From contig JAEWTW010000030.1 of the NCBI GenBank assembly GCA_023397655.1, positions 1-64,000 on the forward strand: a stretch of 64,000 bases of DNA. Direction: 5' to 3'. Origin of the DNA: Bacillota bacterium (lineage in GTDB: Bacteria; Bacillota; Clostridia; Christensenellales; SZUA-584). Below, piece by piece: positions 16,600 to 24,956 of the stretch. Made by a program: the position numbers and the translations under genes. Position 1 is the first letter of the stretch; each line of letters opens with the position of its first letter. Under the pieces are notes generated by a model. That model searched no databases, had not been told where the DNA came from, and was given only the letters and a program-made list of their open reading frames with translations.

Positions 16600-17244
16600 A
16601 TGGCGATACTTCGTGTCAACCCCACGCGCATGGAACTCACCCGCCTGAAAAAACGGCTGGTGACGGCGTCGCGGGGGCACAAACTGTTAAAGGACAAGCG
16701 TGACGAGATGGTGCGCCAGTTCATGCTGCTCATCCGCCGCAACCGCGAACTGCGGCTCGAGGTGGAAGCCGCGCTGGAAAAGGCGCTTTCGGGCTTCGTG
16801 CTGGCGCGCGTGGCCATGTCCCGCGAAGCCATGGACGAAGCGCTGCTGTTTCCGGTGCGCGAGGTGGAGCTCTCCGTATCGCATGCCAACATCATGAGCG
16901 TGGACGTCCCCAAGATAAGCTATCAGGAAAAGAAGCGTGAGCAAGCATTCTTTCCTTACGGCATGCTGATGACGTCCTCTGAGCTGGACAGCGCCGTTTC
17001 GAGCCTTGCCAGCGTGCTGCCTCAGATGGTAGAATTGGCGGAGCTCGAAAAAACGTGTAACATGCTGGCGGACGAGATCGAAAAAACGCGCCGCCGCGTC
17101 AACGCGCTGGAATACGTGATGATCCCGCAGCTGCAGGAGACCATCAAATACATCCGCATGAAGCTGGATGAAAACGAGCGCGGCAGCCTGATACGGCTGA
17201 TGAAAACCAAAGACATGATCGCCCAGCGGCAGGTGGTGGAATAA
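16600..17244 (+). CDS. ntpD: V-type ATPase subunit D (central axle)
   Basis: 214 aa, predicted as two long helices forming the axle coiled coil. The N-terminal segment VNPTRMELTRLKKRLVTASRGHKLLKDKRDEM is split here only by reading: MELTRLKKRL then HKLLKDKRDE are the family marks. The C-terminal ALEYVMIPQLQETIKYI matches the second helix. It starts 4 nt after subunit B and is the last V-ATPase gene; no J-like gene follows. Confidence 0.95.
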   Translation: MAILRVNPTRMELTRLKKRLVTASRGHKLLKDKRDEMVRQFMLLIRRNRELRLEVEAALEKALSGFVLARVAMSREAMDEALLFPVREVELSVSHANIMSVDVPKISYQEKKREQAFFPYGMLMTSSELDSAVSSLASVLPQMVELAELEKTCNMLADEIEKTRRRVNALEYVMIPQLQETIKYIRMKLDENERGSLIRLMKTKDMIAQRQVVE

Positions 17245-17270
17245 CTTCGCCGCGGGGCGCAAGGGGTATA

Positions 17271-17858
17271 ATGCGGACAATCAAAATCATACTGTTGTTA
17301 CTCACGGCAGCGCTGTTGCTGTCGGCCTGTGCGGCGCCAAACACGGCCCCCACGCCCGCGCCCACAGACAGCGAAACAGCGGCGCTACAGGATCAGGTGG
17401 AAGCGCTCACCGGCAAGGTGGAGCAGCTGCAGGACAAGATCAGCGATCTGGAACAGGAAAACCAGCTGCTGCAAAGCGACTCCACGGTCGGCGCCTCCGA
17501 AGACCTGTCCTACCTGCTGGACATGATCAGCCAGTCGGGACAGACCGTCATCTCCTATCCCGCGCTGGTCACAGCCATCAGCGGCTCGGGGGATGAATTC
17601 ACACTTCAGGTTGACCGTCTGGAATACAATCCGGACTACGAGCCCGGCGCTCCGGGGGATGAGACTTACCTTGTCAATGCCGCCGCCGAGCCGGAGGATA
17701 TACAGGCCGACCGGTTCACTTACGTCCATTATGGCGACTATCTGCTTCCCGAACTGGATGAAAGCTTTGGTGATTACCTGACCGGCAACGGCATGCAGTT
17801 CACCGTCTACCTGCTGGGAGACCGTGTCATCTTTTTGGACGAGATCCTCGTTCCCTGA
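17271..17858 (+). CDS. Putative lipoprotein with coiled coil
   Basis: 195 aa. Lipoprotein signal with lipobox LLSAC (C20), then a Pro/Thr/Ala-rich spacer, a heptad-like coiled coil (about residues 38-70, LQDQVEALTGKVEQLQ and onward) and a C-terminal globular part of about 120 residues with no recognised domain. It follows ntpD by 26 nt and shares its terminator, so it is probably the last gene of the V-ATPase transcript. A link to ATPase function is not otherwise supported. Confidence 0.75.
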   Translation: MRTIKIILLLLTAALLLSACAAPNTAPTPAPTDSETAALQDQVEALTGKVEQLQDKISDLEQENQLLQSDSTVGASEDLSYLLDMISQSGQTVISYPALVTAISGSGDEFTLQVDRLEYNPDYEPGAPGDETYLVNAAAEPEDIQADRFTYVHYGDYLLPELDESFGDYLTGNGMQFTVYLLGDRVIFLDEILVP

Positions 17859-17884
17859 TCTGAAGTACAGCAATCTACAAACCA

Positions 17885-17926
17885 ACGTCCCGTCTGCCAT
17901 TATAAATTGACAACGGGGCGTTTTAT
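17885..17926 (+). terminator. Terminator after the V-ATPase/lipoprotein transcript
   Basis: ACGTCCCGT (17885-17893) pairs with ACGGGGCGT (17913-17921, one G-U), followed by TTTTATTT. Confidence 0.75.
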
Positions 17927-18023
17927 TTCACCGTTTTTGCTCTTTAGGGTGAAACTGTATTGGCTGCACCCGTTTCTATCAGAGGCAAATGTGGTCACTC
18001 TGCTCATTAGACATAAGTAAATA

Positions 18024-18052
18024 TTGTTATTTTGTATTGTTTAACATATATT
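18024..18052 (+). promoter_or_regulatory. Predicted promoter of the zinc-ribbon membrane protein
   Basis: -35 TTGTTA (18024-18029), 17 nt spacer, -10 TATATT (18047-18052) in an AT-rich stretch, 47 nt before the ATG. Confidence 0.6.
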
Positions 18053-18098
18053 TATTTATAATGTAATCATTCGCAAATGTTGAAAGGAGAATAATATT

Positions 18099-18647
18099 AT
18101 GATGGGCTTTGGTTACGGTTATAATCCATTTGCTGCTTTTGAAGCAGTCGGAGTTGTGCTGGGTATTTGCTTGTTTCTTGGACTAATACTTGGTATCGTC
18201 CTGCTTGTCGTTTTTCTGCCCGCCAGAAAACGCGGAAAGTATTCCGGTGCAGCCAGCTGGTTTTACGACTTCCTCAATTTTAATAAGTATTGGATTACGT
18301 GGCTGCTCAAGCTGTTCAATATCATCCTCGCTGTAGTCTGCCTGCTGGGCGGCTTCATCTCCCTGTTCATACAGCCGCTGCTCGGTTTGGGGTTGATGAT
18401 TGCCTATGTCATTATAAGGGTCATGCTCGAATTCAGCATGGTCACACTCAATATCCGCGACAACGTGTCCAGCATCGATGAGAAGCTTTCCCGCATGGGC
18501 AATCCGGGTGCTGTGCCGCAGACAGGTTTTACGGCTCCCACACCTCCTGCAGCCTCCGTAGCGCCTGCGTCCAACGTATGCCCGAAGTGCGGCAGCCCCG
18601 TCAAACCCGGTTCCCATTTCTGCATGGCCTGCGGTTCGCCCGTCTGA
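18099..18647 (+). CDS. Membrane protein with C-terminal zinc ribbon
   Basis: 182 aa. Hydrophobic segments lie at about residues 14-41 and 65-100, followed by a cytoplasm-type linker rich in Pro, Ala and Thr. The C-terminal zinc ribbon is CPKCGSPVKPGSHFCMACG (four Cys in CxxC pairs). The N-terminus is Gly/Tyr-rich. No specific family is recognised. GAAAGGAGAATAATATT precedes ATGATG; the first ATG was taken. It is monocistronic, with its own promoter and terminator. Confidence 0.75.
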   Translation: MMGFGYGYNPFAAFEAVGVVLGICLFLGLILGIVLLVVFLPARKRGKYSGAASWFYDFLNFNKYWITWLLKLFNIILAVVCLLGGFISLFIQPLLGLGLMIAYVIIRVMLEFSMVTLNIRDNVSSIDEKLSRMGNPGAVPQTGFTAPTPPAASVAPASNVCPKCGSPVKPGSHFCMACGSPV

Positions 18648-18667
18648 CCACTCGCAATCTGCATAAG

Positions 18668-18706
18668 AAGGCTGACGAGACAGTTTCGGCGCGTCAGCCT
18701 TTTTCT
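18668..18706 (+). terminator. Strong terminator after the zinc-ribbon protein gene
   Basis: AAGGCTGACG and CGTCAGCCTT form a 10 bp perfect stem, followed by TTTCTC. Confidence 0.88.
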
Positions 18707-18722
18707 CTTGCCATCTCCCCGT

Positions 18723-18854
18723 CCCAGACACGCCGCTTCTCCCTTTTGTCATGCAGAGCGCAGCGAAGCATCCCCTTATCATGTGCCCATACCCATCATG
18801 CTTCACACTCCATAGGGCGCGGCTTCCCAGACGCGCCGCTTTCTCCCTTTTGTC
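18723..18854. repeat. ~29 bp direct repeat bracketing a small repeat element
   Basis: cccagacacgccgcttctcc-cttttgtc (18723-18750) recurs almost exactly at 18826-18854. Between the copies is atgcagagcgcagcgaagcatc, which has the look of a widespread clostridial intergenic repeat. No transposase is present. Confidence 0.6.
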
Positions 18855-19691
18855 TTATTCATTATTATGATTTGTGACAGGGGAGAAGCGTTGTTTGTGA
18901 ATACTGCGGTACACAATAAATAGCAGCGGCACCAGCAGAGCAGCGCTTCCAGTCAGGCCACTTAATGTTAACCACGATAAAACCGGACAACCCAATAGGT
19001 AATACGTATTCGATGTTGTTGCAATGAAAGATATAAGCATGAGTACGGCCGCGTTTGCGCATATTATCATTATTGCTTGCTTGTTCTGATATAAAAACTT
19101 ATACATGAAGCCTGAATATATAATTGTCCCAATCAGGAAAACAAAACGCGTGTGTTGAAAAGGAATCAATAAGTTACCCTTAACATGAAGAACAACCTGC
19201 AATATTACAGCTAAAGCAATTATGATGAATAACCCAGCAAAAGACTTAATTACAACCAATAATATGCTGATGCACTTTCTGTAACTCTTTTTAAGCTCTT
19301 TTCTAATAGAAAATATTGGTTTAAACATTAAAGCCAGCATCACCACCGATATACTGTCTGCTTGCATCATCTTTAACATAAAGTATGAAATAGTCGAATC
19401 AACTTTCAGATATGATAGGATAAAGAAGAGTATGAGTATGATTAAGCCGTTCATCGCGATAATGAAAAAACGATTTGGTTCATTTTTAAATATTCGAAAC
19501 AGGAGATAGGCATAAGCGATAGCTACAATAAACCACATTAAATCACTCAGCACGAGAGTTTTAAACAATACGAAACTTTTTGATGTGATGTTTCCCCAGT
19601 TTATCATTACATCGTCCAAGAACATGAGCAGCCCGCTCACCACACACAGCCCCGCAAAGCACAGCGCCGACTTTCCGATGATCTTGCCCAT
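18855..19691 (-). CDS. Multi-pass membrane protein, unknown function
   Basis: 278 aa from the ATG at 19691, chosen because GGAGGGGG lies 5 nt upstream. About seven to eight hydrophobic segments span the whole length, with short basic loops (RKELKKSYRK). No transporter or enzyme motif is recognised. Base composition is clearly more AT-rich than the flanking genes, which suggests a different history. The 3' end abuts the 18723-18854 repeat. Confidence 0.65.
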   Translation of the reverse strand: MGKIIGKSALCFAGLCVVSGLLMFLDDVMINWGNITSKSFVLFKTLVLSDLMWFIVAIAYAYLLFRIFKNEPNRFFIIAMNGLIILILFFILSYLKVDSTISYFMLKMMQADSISVVMLALMFKPIFSIRKELKKSYRKCISILLVVIKSFAGLFIIIALAVILQVVLHVKGNLLIPFQHTRFVFLIGTIIYSGFMYKFLYQNKQAIMIICANAAVLMLISFIATTSNTYYLLGCPVLSWLTLSGLTGSAALLVPLLFIVYRSIHKQRFSPVTNHNNE

Positions 19692-19775
19692 TCTACCCCC
19701 TCCGAGCAACTTCCTGTATTTGATTCATCGTCATCCCAGTCTGTAATCTTTAACAAGCTTCATTGTGATCAAGCA

Positions 19776-19825
19776 GCCTCCCTCAGACGCGGGAGGTGGC
19801 AGGCGCAGCCTGACGGAGGGAGGGA
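19776..19825. repeat. Interspersed GCCTCCCTCAG...GGAGGGAGGGA hairpin repeat, copy 2
   Basis: Same terminal inverted sequence as at 3572-3618, with a different internal loop (acgcgggaggtggcaggcgcagcc). Confidence 0.68.
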
Positions 19826-19964
19826 TACTATCCAGCTTCAAAAACGGTCTGCCTCGTATTGCTTAAACCCTGTTTTTAATACGACGCGGCCAAATTAATG
19901 ATGTGGTATCACAAACGAAACTCCCTGCCATACCGTAATGCCCGCTAATATCTTTGTCTTTTTA

Positions 19965-20813
19965 TCACAGCATCAGCTGCCCTTTTGCAATGATGCACAC
20001 ATCCCCGGATACTTTGATCTCCTTGCTGTCCGGCTCCACAAGCACCTTCATCTCGCTGGGCCGTCCCACAAACCTGCCCTGCCTGAGCACAATGTCTTCG
20101 CCCTCGTCGCACTCGCCCCATTTGCACAGGTATGCACCCGTCGGTCCCGCGGCGCTGCCCGTCGCCACATCTTCCACAGCACCGAGATTGTCCCATGTGC
20201 GCCCCTCCCGGATCGCCGCATCCAGCACATAAACGAATTTCGCGTTTACCCGGCTCAGCAGCCGCTCGAAATCCCTTCCGCAGATTCGCACCTTGCCCAA
20301 ACCGCTTGCCACCGGCACAATCAGATACGGCAGCCCGGTGGATATCACCTCCATAGGCAGCCGCGGATGGAGGTCTTCTTCAGCAAGATTTAATGCCTCC
20401 AAGAAAACACACCTTTCCTCATTTGCCACAATGCCGATAAATTGCGGCACTCCCTGATTCATCTTCGCCAGATAACCGCCTCCAGTCTTCACGGACTCCG
20501 CTAAAACCGATTTGGCGTTCAGCTTAAAACTGATCGTTATTTCGCTCTCACCGGCATACAGCTTTTCATGCAAAGCACTGGCCGCCCCAATGACCGGATG
20601 ACCCGCAAAATCCAGCTCCTCCTCCACGGTAAAAATCCGTGCACGAAACTGCTTATCTTCGGTTTCGCGGAGAAATATCGTTTCGAACTGCTTGAACTCC
20701 TGCGCTATGCGTTGCATGAGCTCAGCATCCAACTCCTCCCGATGAAATACCACCGTCAATCCATTTCCGGATAGTCTCTGAGAACTGAACACGTCAACAT
20801 GAAAAAAGTCCAT
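19965..20813 (-). CDS. PhzF family isomerase/epimerase-like protein
   Basis: 282 aa, the usual PhzF length. Landmarks are VDVFSS near the start, GNGLTVV, the conserved Glu in FETIFL, DFAGHPVIGAA and, in the second half, VEDVATGSAAGPTGAYL. PhzF proteins share the diaminopimelate-epimerase fold; PhzF itself isomerises a phenazine precursor, but most family members have unknown substrates. ATG 20813 is preceded by AGGAGGAATAT. It is monocistronic, and no phenazine genes are nearby. Confidence 0.88.
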   Translation of the reverse strand: MDFFHVDVFSSQRLSGNGLTVVFHREELDAELMQRIAQEFKQFETIFLRETEDKQFRARIFTVEEELDFAGHPVIGAASALHEKLYAGESEITISFKLNAKSVLAESVKTGGGYLAKMNQGVPQFIGIVANEERCVFLEALNLAEEDLHPRLPMEVISTGLPYLIVPVASGLGKVRICGRDFERLLSRVNAKFVYVLDAAIREGRTWDNLGAVEDVATGSAAGPTGAYLCKWGECDEGEDIVLRQGRFVGRPSEMKVLVEPDSKEIKVSGDVCIIAKGQLML

Positions 20814-20927
20814 ATATTCCTCCTGCCTTTTACAGCATGGTATATGCGCATCCTTCTTAGCGCATCTCACAGCCCGAAGTTGCTTGTTTCCAGTATTATA
20901 AACGGAAAACGGCCTCGCTGCCCATAT

Positions 20928-20960
20928 AAAAAAAGCCCCGCCTCGCAGCAGAGCTTTGGT
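20928..20960 (-). terminator. Terminator of the sleB-ypeB operon
   Basis: On the minus strand AAAGCTCTGC...GGCGGGGCTTT is followed by TTTTATATG, about 20 nt after the ypeB stop. Confidence 0.75.
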
Positions 20961-20982
20961 ATAAATTTGTTTTATGTGTTCC

Positions 20983-22311
20983 CTACATCACCAAAGTCCC
21001 GTCGTTGGTGTGCTGTATCATCAGTATATCCTCCTGCAGCCCCGTTTCCGCGTTGATGTAGAGTATGTAATCCCGCGACTGGATCTTGCCGGTAAACTCC
21101 CAGCAAAGCTTCTCCTTGCCCGAATCCAGCGGAATCAGCGCCAGACGCGTCTTGCTCACCATCAGGCTTTGGGGTATCTTCTCACGTGCGGCCTTCACGT
21201 CCAGCTTGGGCTCCGCAAAGTTGCGCTTCCTGTGGGACATCAGGTAGTTGTTCGCGTCCATGCCCACCACCTTGCCGGACGAAATATCGATCCATATCTT
21301 GATGAGGTCGGGGTAGAGCACCACCTCGTGCTCCACCGGCGCGAGATTGATGATCGCCATGCCGTTGTAAAACTGCGCATAGCTGGGTGCGCTGTCGCCA
21401 TAGCCATTGTCCTTCAAATACTTCTGCGCCGCCTTCGTCAGCTCCGCGTACCGCGCATCGGTGGGCACCGCCGAAATGCCGCCGCCGTTGTCGCCCCGGT
21501 ACCAAAGCACCTGTCCGCCCATTTTGGTGATGGCAATCAGCCAGACAAGGCCATCCGTTTCGCCGGAGAACTGATAGCAGGGTATCCTGCCGTTGCACTC
21601 GCCGTCATATGTCAGCACCGTCGTATCCACCTGCAGGAACTTGGCCGCAGCATCGGCCGCTTCCTCCTGCGTCACCTGCTTTGAACCCAGGCCCTGCGGC
21701 TTTTGGTTCTCAGTGCTTTCGGAAAACGGCCCGTCGTACTGCAGCCGCGGAAATTCCTGATTGGAAAAATCGAGGTTTCCCGCCGTCTCGTCCTCCGGTA
21801 TGAACACCTCCGCCGCAAATCCGGCGTCGCTGGGATACCCCTGCCGATACAGCTCTCCCAGGCTGGCCGACACCTCCTCGCATGAAGCAGCCAGCTCATT
21901 TACCGCTTTGATTTCCTCATCCGTAACCTCCTGCCCCAGCGACAGCTTTTTGAGCAGCGCCCGGCAGTAATCGCCCGTCCGCGTCACAAACTGAGTCAGC
22001 GTCGCCGTGCCGTTGTACGACACGGGCAGCGCGGATATCGAGCTTTCGGTGTCGCCCGTCTGCCGCCACACATCCATCAGCAGCAGTGAATACTGGTTGA
22101 GTCCCGTGGCCGCCTCCACCTTATACAGCTTGGTCTTCAGGCTGTCCATGTCGGTCAGCAGCTCCTCAAACGACTTCTGGTATACAGCCGTCATCTGGTT
22201 CTTTAAGTTCCTGTTCTGGCTGTCCAGTACGATGGCATAAGCCGAAATACCCACCAGTGCCGCGCACATCAGGCTCACCGCAGTAATCCGCACCCATCTC
22301 TTTTTAAACAT
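20983..22311 (-). CDS. ypeB: Germination protein YpeB
   Basis: 442 aa. An N-terminal membrane anchor (about residues 9-28) is followed by a helical N-terminal domain and two to three PepSY-like repeats in the C-terminal half (around KQVTQEEAADAAAKFLQV and the C-terminal CWEFTGKIQSRDYILYINAETG). YpeB localises SleB in the dormant spore and protects it from degradation; the two are mutually dependent. It lies 12 nt downstream of sleB. The operon points to endospore formation. Confidence 0.93.
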   Translation of the reverse strand: MFKKRWVRITAVSLMCAALVGISAYAIVLDSQNRNLKNQMTAVYQKSFEELLTDMDSLKTKLYKVEAATGLNQYSLLLMDVWRQTGDTESSISALPVSYNGTATLTQFVTRTGDYCRALLKKLSLGQEVTDEEIKAVNELAASCEEVSASLGELYRQGYPSDAGFAAEVFIPEDETAGNLDFSNQEFPRLQYDGPFSESTENQKPQGLGSKQVTQEEAADAAAKFLQVDTTVLTYDGECNGRIPCYQFSGETDGLVWLIAITKMGGQVLWYRGDNGGGISAVPTDARYAELTKAAQKYLKDNGYGDSAPSYAQFYNGMAIINLAPVEHEVVLYPDLIKIWIDISSGKVVGMDANNYLMSHRKRNFAEPKLDVKAAREKIPQSLMVSKTRLALIPLDSGKEKLCWEFTGKIQSRDYILYINAETGLQEDILMIQHTNDGTLVM

Positions 22312-22323
22312 GGCTCATCCTCC

Positions 22324-22992
22324 CTATTCACAGAACACGTGGTCACCGATCGTCACGATCACCGGCCTTGAGCGTATCCATTTGTTGCTCGTTTTGGACG
22401 GCGCGTAATAGAACATGGCCCCGCCCGACGGGTCCCAGCCATTCATCGCATCGCGCGCGGCATCCAGCGACTGCTGGTTGGGGGAGAGGTTGATCTGCCC
22501 GTCGTCCACCACCGAAAACGCGCCCGACTGATAAATCACCTTGGCGATGCTGTTCGGGAAACGCGAATCCTCCACGCGGTTCAGCACCACGGCCGCCACC
22601 GCCACCATCCCTTTATACGGCTCACCTCGGCTTTCTCCGTAAACCAGCCGCGCCAGCAGATACACATCGTTGCTGTTGCCCGACGTGCTGCCGCCGCTTC
22701 CGGAAGGAGCGGCCACGCCCAGCTTTTCCGCTGTCTGCGCACCCACAATGCCGTCCGCCGTGATGCCGTGCTTCTTCTGAAACCAGATCACGGCCGTCTT
22801 TGTGGCCTCGCCGTATTTTCCGTCCACATCGCCGGTATAGTAACCCCAGTCCTTGAGGCGCTGCTGTATTTCCTTCACCGCGTCGCCGCTCGACCCCAGC
22901 TTATAGGAGGCGGCCGGCACCGTTTCGCAGCCTAAAATTAAAACCGCCAGCAATACAAGCAGTATCGCAAGCGGTTTCTTGAGTCTTTCCAT
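22324..22992 (-). CDS. sleB: Spore cortex-lytic enzyme SleB
   Basis: 222 aa. After a signal peptide (about residues 1-28) comes a peptidoglycan-binding repeat (SSGDAVKEIQQRLKDWGYY onward to about residue 95) and a short Gly/Ser linker. The catalytic hydrolase domain starts at YLLARLVYGESRGEPYKG and includes the conserved Glu of GESRGE. The enzyme is a lytic transglycosylase acting on muramic-delta-lactam peptidoglycan during germination. It is first in the sleB-ypeB pair and 48 nt after spoIIR; AGGATACATCG lies before the ATG. Confidence 0.95.
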   Translation of the reverse strand: MERLKKPLAILLVLLAVLILGCETVPAASYKLGSSGDAVKEIQQRLKDWGYYTGDVDGKYGEATKTAVIWFQKKHGITADGIVGAQTAEKLGVAAPSGSGGSTSGNSNDVYLLARLVYGESRGEPYKGMVAVAAVVLNRVEDSRFPNSIAKVIYQSGAFSVVDDGQINLSPNQQSLDAARDAMNGWDPSGGAMFYYAPSKTSNKWIRSRPVIVTIGDHVFCE

Positions 22993-23040
22993 CGATGTAT
23001 CCTCCAGCTCATCACAAAAGTAGATGACGGCGGGATACGA

Positions 23041-23568
23041 TTATTTGAACCAGTCGTCCCATACCTCAGCAAAGAATGAGGTATACTCCGCTTCGTCTCC
23101 TTCCGGTTCCAGTTCCGATATGCACAGCGGCGGGAACATCACGCACCACCAGTTCTGCCCGTCTCCGTCGCCCAGCACCACCCGGAGCGCTTCATAATCA
23201 CCTTCGGGATAACGAACCCCTTTGTATTCCTTATCCGGAAAGTGACTGATGCCCACAGTGGCCTGCGCCGCATAGTCAAATCCGTTCTTCTCAAGCGTAT
23301 CATTTGCCGTCGCTACTATTATCTCAAGGTTTTCTTCGATATATTCTTTTGCTTCCTGCGCGTTTTCGCACTCCAGAATACCATCTTTCGTCACGTTCAG
23401 CACCGCGTCGCGCACTTTCAGCTTCACTTGCTGGTCAGCCTCGCTGTCCGAGTTCGCTATCACATGCAGTCGCAGCGGCGCGGGCGCGCAGGCGTTTGTC
23501 GTCAGCAGAAGAGCCGCCATCAGCAGCAGCGCTGCCGTCTTTAAGTGCCCAGTTTTCAAGCCCCTCAT
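23041..23568 (-). CDS. spoIIR: Stage II sporulation protein R
   Basis: 175 aa from ATG 23568, which is preceded by GGGAGGAAT. A secretion signal (about residues 8-28) leads into the SpoIIR core: LRLHVIANSDSEADQQVKLKVRDAV, read here as LRLHVIANSDSEADQQ, then YKGVRYPEGDYEALRVVLG and the QNWWCVMFPPLC motif. The protein is made in the forespore and signals to SpoIIGA in the mother cell to activate sigma-E. A near-consensus sigma-F promoter lies upstream. The C-terminus is shorter than in some homologues. Confidence 0.94.
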   Translation of the reverse strand: MRGLKTGHLKTAALLLMAALLLTTNACAPAPLRLHVIANSDSEADQQVKLKVRDAVLNVTKDGILECENAQEAKEYIEENLEIIVATANDTLEKNGFDYAAQATVGISHFPDKEYKGVRYPEGDYEALRVVLGDGDGQNWWCVMFPPLCISELEPEGDEAEYTSFFAEVWDDWFK

Positions 23569-23614
23569 ATTCCTCCCGTATCCTTGTATCATTTGTCATA
23601 TGCATATGCAGTGA

Positions 23615-23644
23615 TATTATCGCCATGTATTTGCATAACTATAC
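23615..23644 (-). promoter_or_regulatory. Predicted sigma-F promoter of spoIIR
   Basis: On the minus strand: -35 GTATA (23640-23644), exactly 15 nt, then -10 GGCGATAATA (23615-23624). This fits the sigma-F consensus GYWTA-N15-GGNRANANTW at every defined position. The start codon is 47 nt downstream. Confidence 0.75.
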
Positions 23645-23781
23645 ATCCGCACCGTCGCAGCGGCCGCAATTGCCGTTATGGCTCATTCATCTTTTTTGCT
23701 TTGCGCCAAAATACCAGGCATTGCCGTACAGTTTTTATTTATATATGTGCCATTAACCTATTTATCTTGTGGATATGTTTG

Positions 23782-23790
23782 TGCTATAAT
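23782..23790 (+). promoter_or_regulatory. Extended -10 promoter element before the DUF1934 gene
   Basis: TGCTATAAT (23782-23790), a consensus extended -10; the -35 region is weak. It lies 33 nt before the ATG. Confidence 0.55.
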
Positions 23791-23822
23791 ACAAAATAAC
23801 TGTGCTAAAACGAGGTTGCGGG

Positions 23823-24251
23823 ATGCAAAAGGTGCTGCTCACAATTAAAGGGTCTCAGCTGGACGACATCGGAGACGATAGCGTTGAATTTGTCACCGAA
23901 GGGCGTCTGACGAAATCCGCCGAAGGCTATCTGCTCGAATACGACGAGAGCGAGCTCACAGGTGTGGAAGGCGGCATTACCCGCCTTATTTTAAAGGACG
24001 ACAGCGTCACACTGCTGCGCACCGGTGCCAGCGACATGCACATGATATTCTCCCCGCACAGCGTTTATGAAAGCAGCGTCATGACACCCGAAGGCCAAAA
24101 ACGCATGAGCATATTCGCGATGCGCGTGGAAAGCCAGCTCTTTGAACAAAGCGGCCGGCTTTCGCTGGAATATGAGCTGAGCGTGGGCAATTTAAGTACG
24201 GTCAACAAGCTGGATCTTTCGTTTAAAAGCATGGAAGGTTGCATAAATTAG
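23823..24251 (+). CDS. DUF1934 family protein (YwiB-like)
   Basis: 142 aa beta-barrel protein of the DUF1934/YwiB family, related in fold to calycins. It starts MQKVLLTIKG and carries the family stretches LEYDESELTGVEGG and LSLEYELSVGN. Its biochemical role is unknown. The ATG at 23823 follows GAGGTTGCGGG. It precedes the MBL-fold gene by 27 nt and probably shares its transcript. Confidence 0.8.
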   Translation: MQKVLLTIKGSQLDDIGDDSVEFVTEGRLTKSAEGYLLEYDESELTGVEGGITRLILKDDSVTLLRTGASDMHMIFSPHSVYESSVMTPEGQKRMSIFAMRVESQLFEQSGRLSLEYELSVGNLSTVNKLDLSFKSMEGCIN

Positions 24252-24278
24252 AAATTATACTAAAGCAGAGGTGAAAAG

Positions 24279-24926
24279 ATGGTTATTGAATGGCTCGGAC
24301 ATTCCTGTTTCAAAATTACGCTGAAAAGTGGCCTTAGAATATTGCTGGATCCCTACAACGGAGACACCGGCTACGCGCCGCAGGATGTGGAAGCGGACGT
24401 CGTCACCATCAGTCACGCGCACACCGATCATAACGACCTGTCCCACGTCAAAGGCAACTACACCCTCGTCAATACGCCGGGCGAGCATACCTTCGGCGAG
24501 CTGACTATTGAAGGCATCCCCACCTGGCACGATCACAGCATGGGCGCTCATCGCGGCAGCAACATCGTATTCGTGTTCTCGGTCAGGGGCATGCGCGCCT
24601 GCCACATGGGCGATATCGGTTATGTACCGGACGACGCTTTTTTCCAAAAGCTTTGCGGCACCGATGTTTTAATGATCCCGGTCGGCGGTAATTTTACCAT
24701 CGACGCGCAGGAGGCGCTGACCATCTGCGAGAAGATCGAACCCAACATCATCATTCCGATGCACTTCAAAACGCCGGACAGCAACCTCGACATCGCGCCG
24801 CTGCACGATTTCCTGCAGGCCGTCGGTCGGGAATACGACGTATCGCATCACGGCCAGTGTTATCTGAATATCGACAAAGCGTCGCTGAAGAAGCGGACGC
24901 GCGTCGTCGTCATGGAATATCTATAA
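24279..24926 (+). CDS. MBL-fold metal-dependent hydrolase (UlaG-like)
   Basis: 215 aa metallo-beta-lactamase-fold hydrolase. Metal ligands are visible: IEWLGHSCFKI at the start, the ISHAHTDHNDL motif (HxHxDH), a further His/Asp set in CHMGDIGYV, and IPMHFKTP near the C-terminus. It resembles the UlaG/YtkL branch, whose characterised member is a lactonase. The substrate here is unknown. GAGGTGAAAAG precedes the ATG. Confidence 0.87.
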   Translation: MVIEWLGHSCFKITLKSGLRILLDPYNGDTGYAPQDVEADVVTISHAHTDHNDLSHVKGNYTLVNTPGEHTFGELTIEGIPTWHDHSMGAHRGSNIVFVFSVRGMRACHMGDIGYVPDDAFFQKLCGTDVLMIPVGGNFTIDAQEALTICEKIEPNIIIPMHFKTPDSNLDIAPLHDFLQAVGREYDVSHHGQCYLNIDKASLKKRTRVVVMEYL

Positions 24927-24956
24927 TTATTTATTATATTTTCTTTGGAGGGATCA

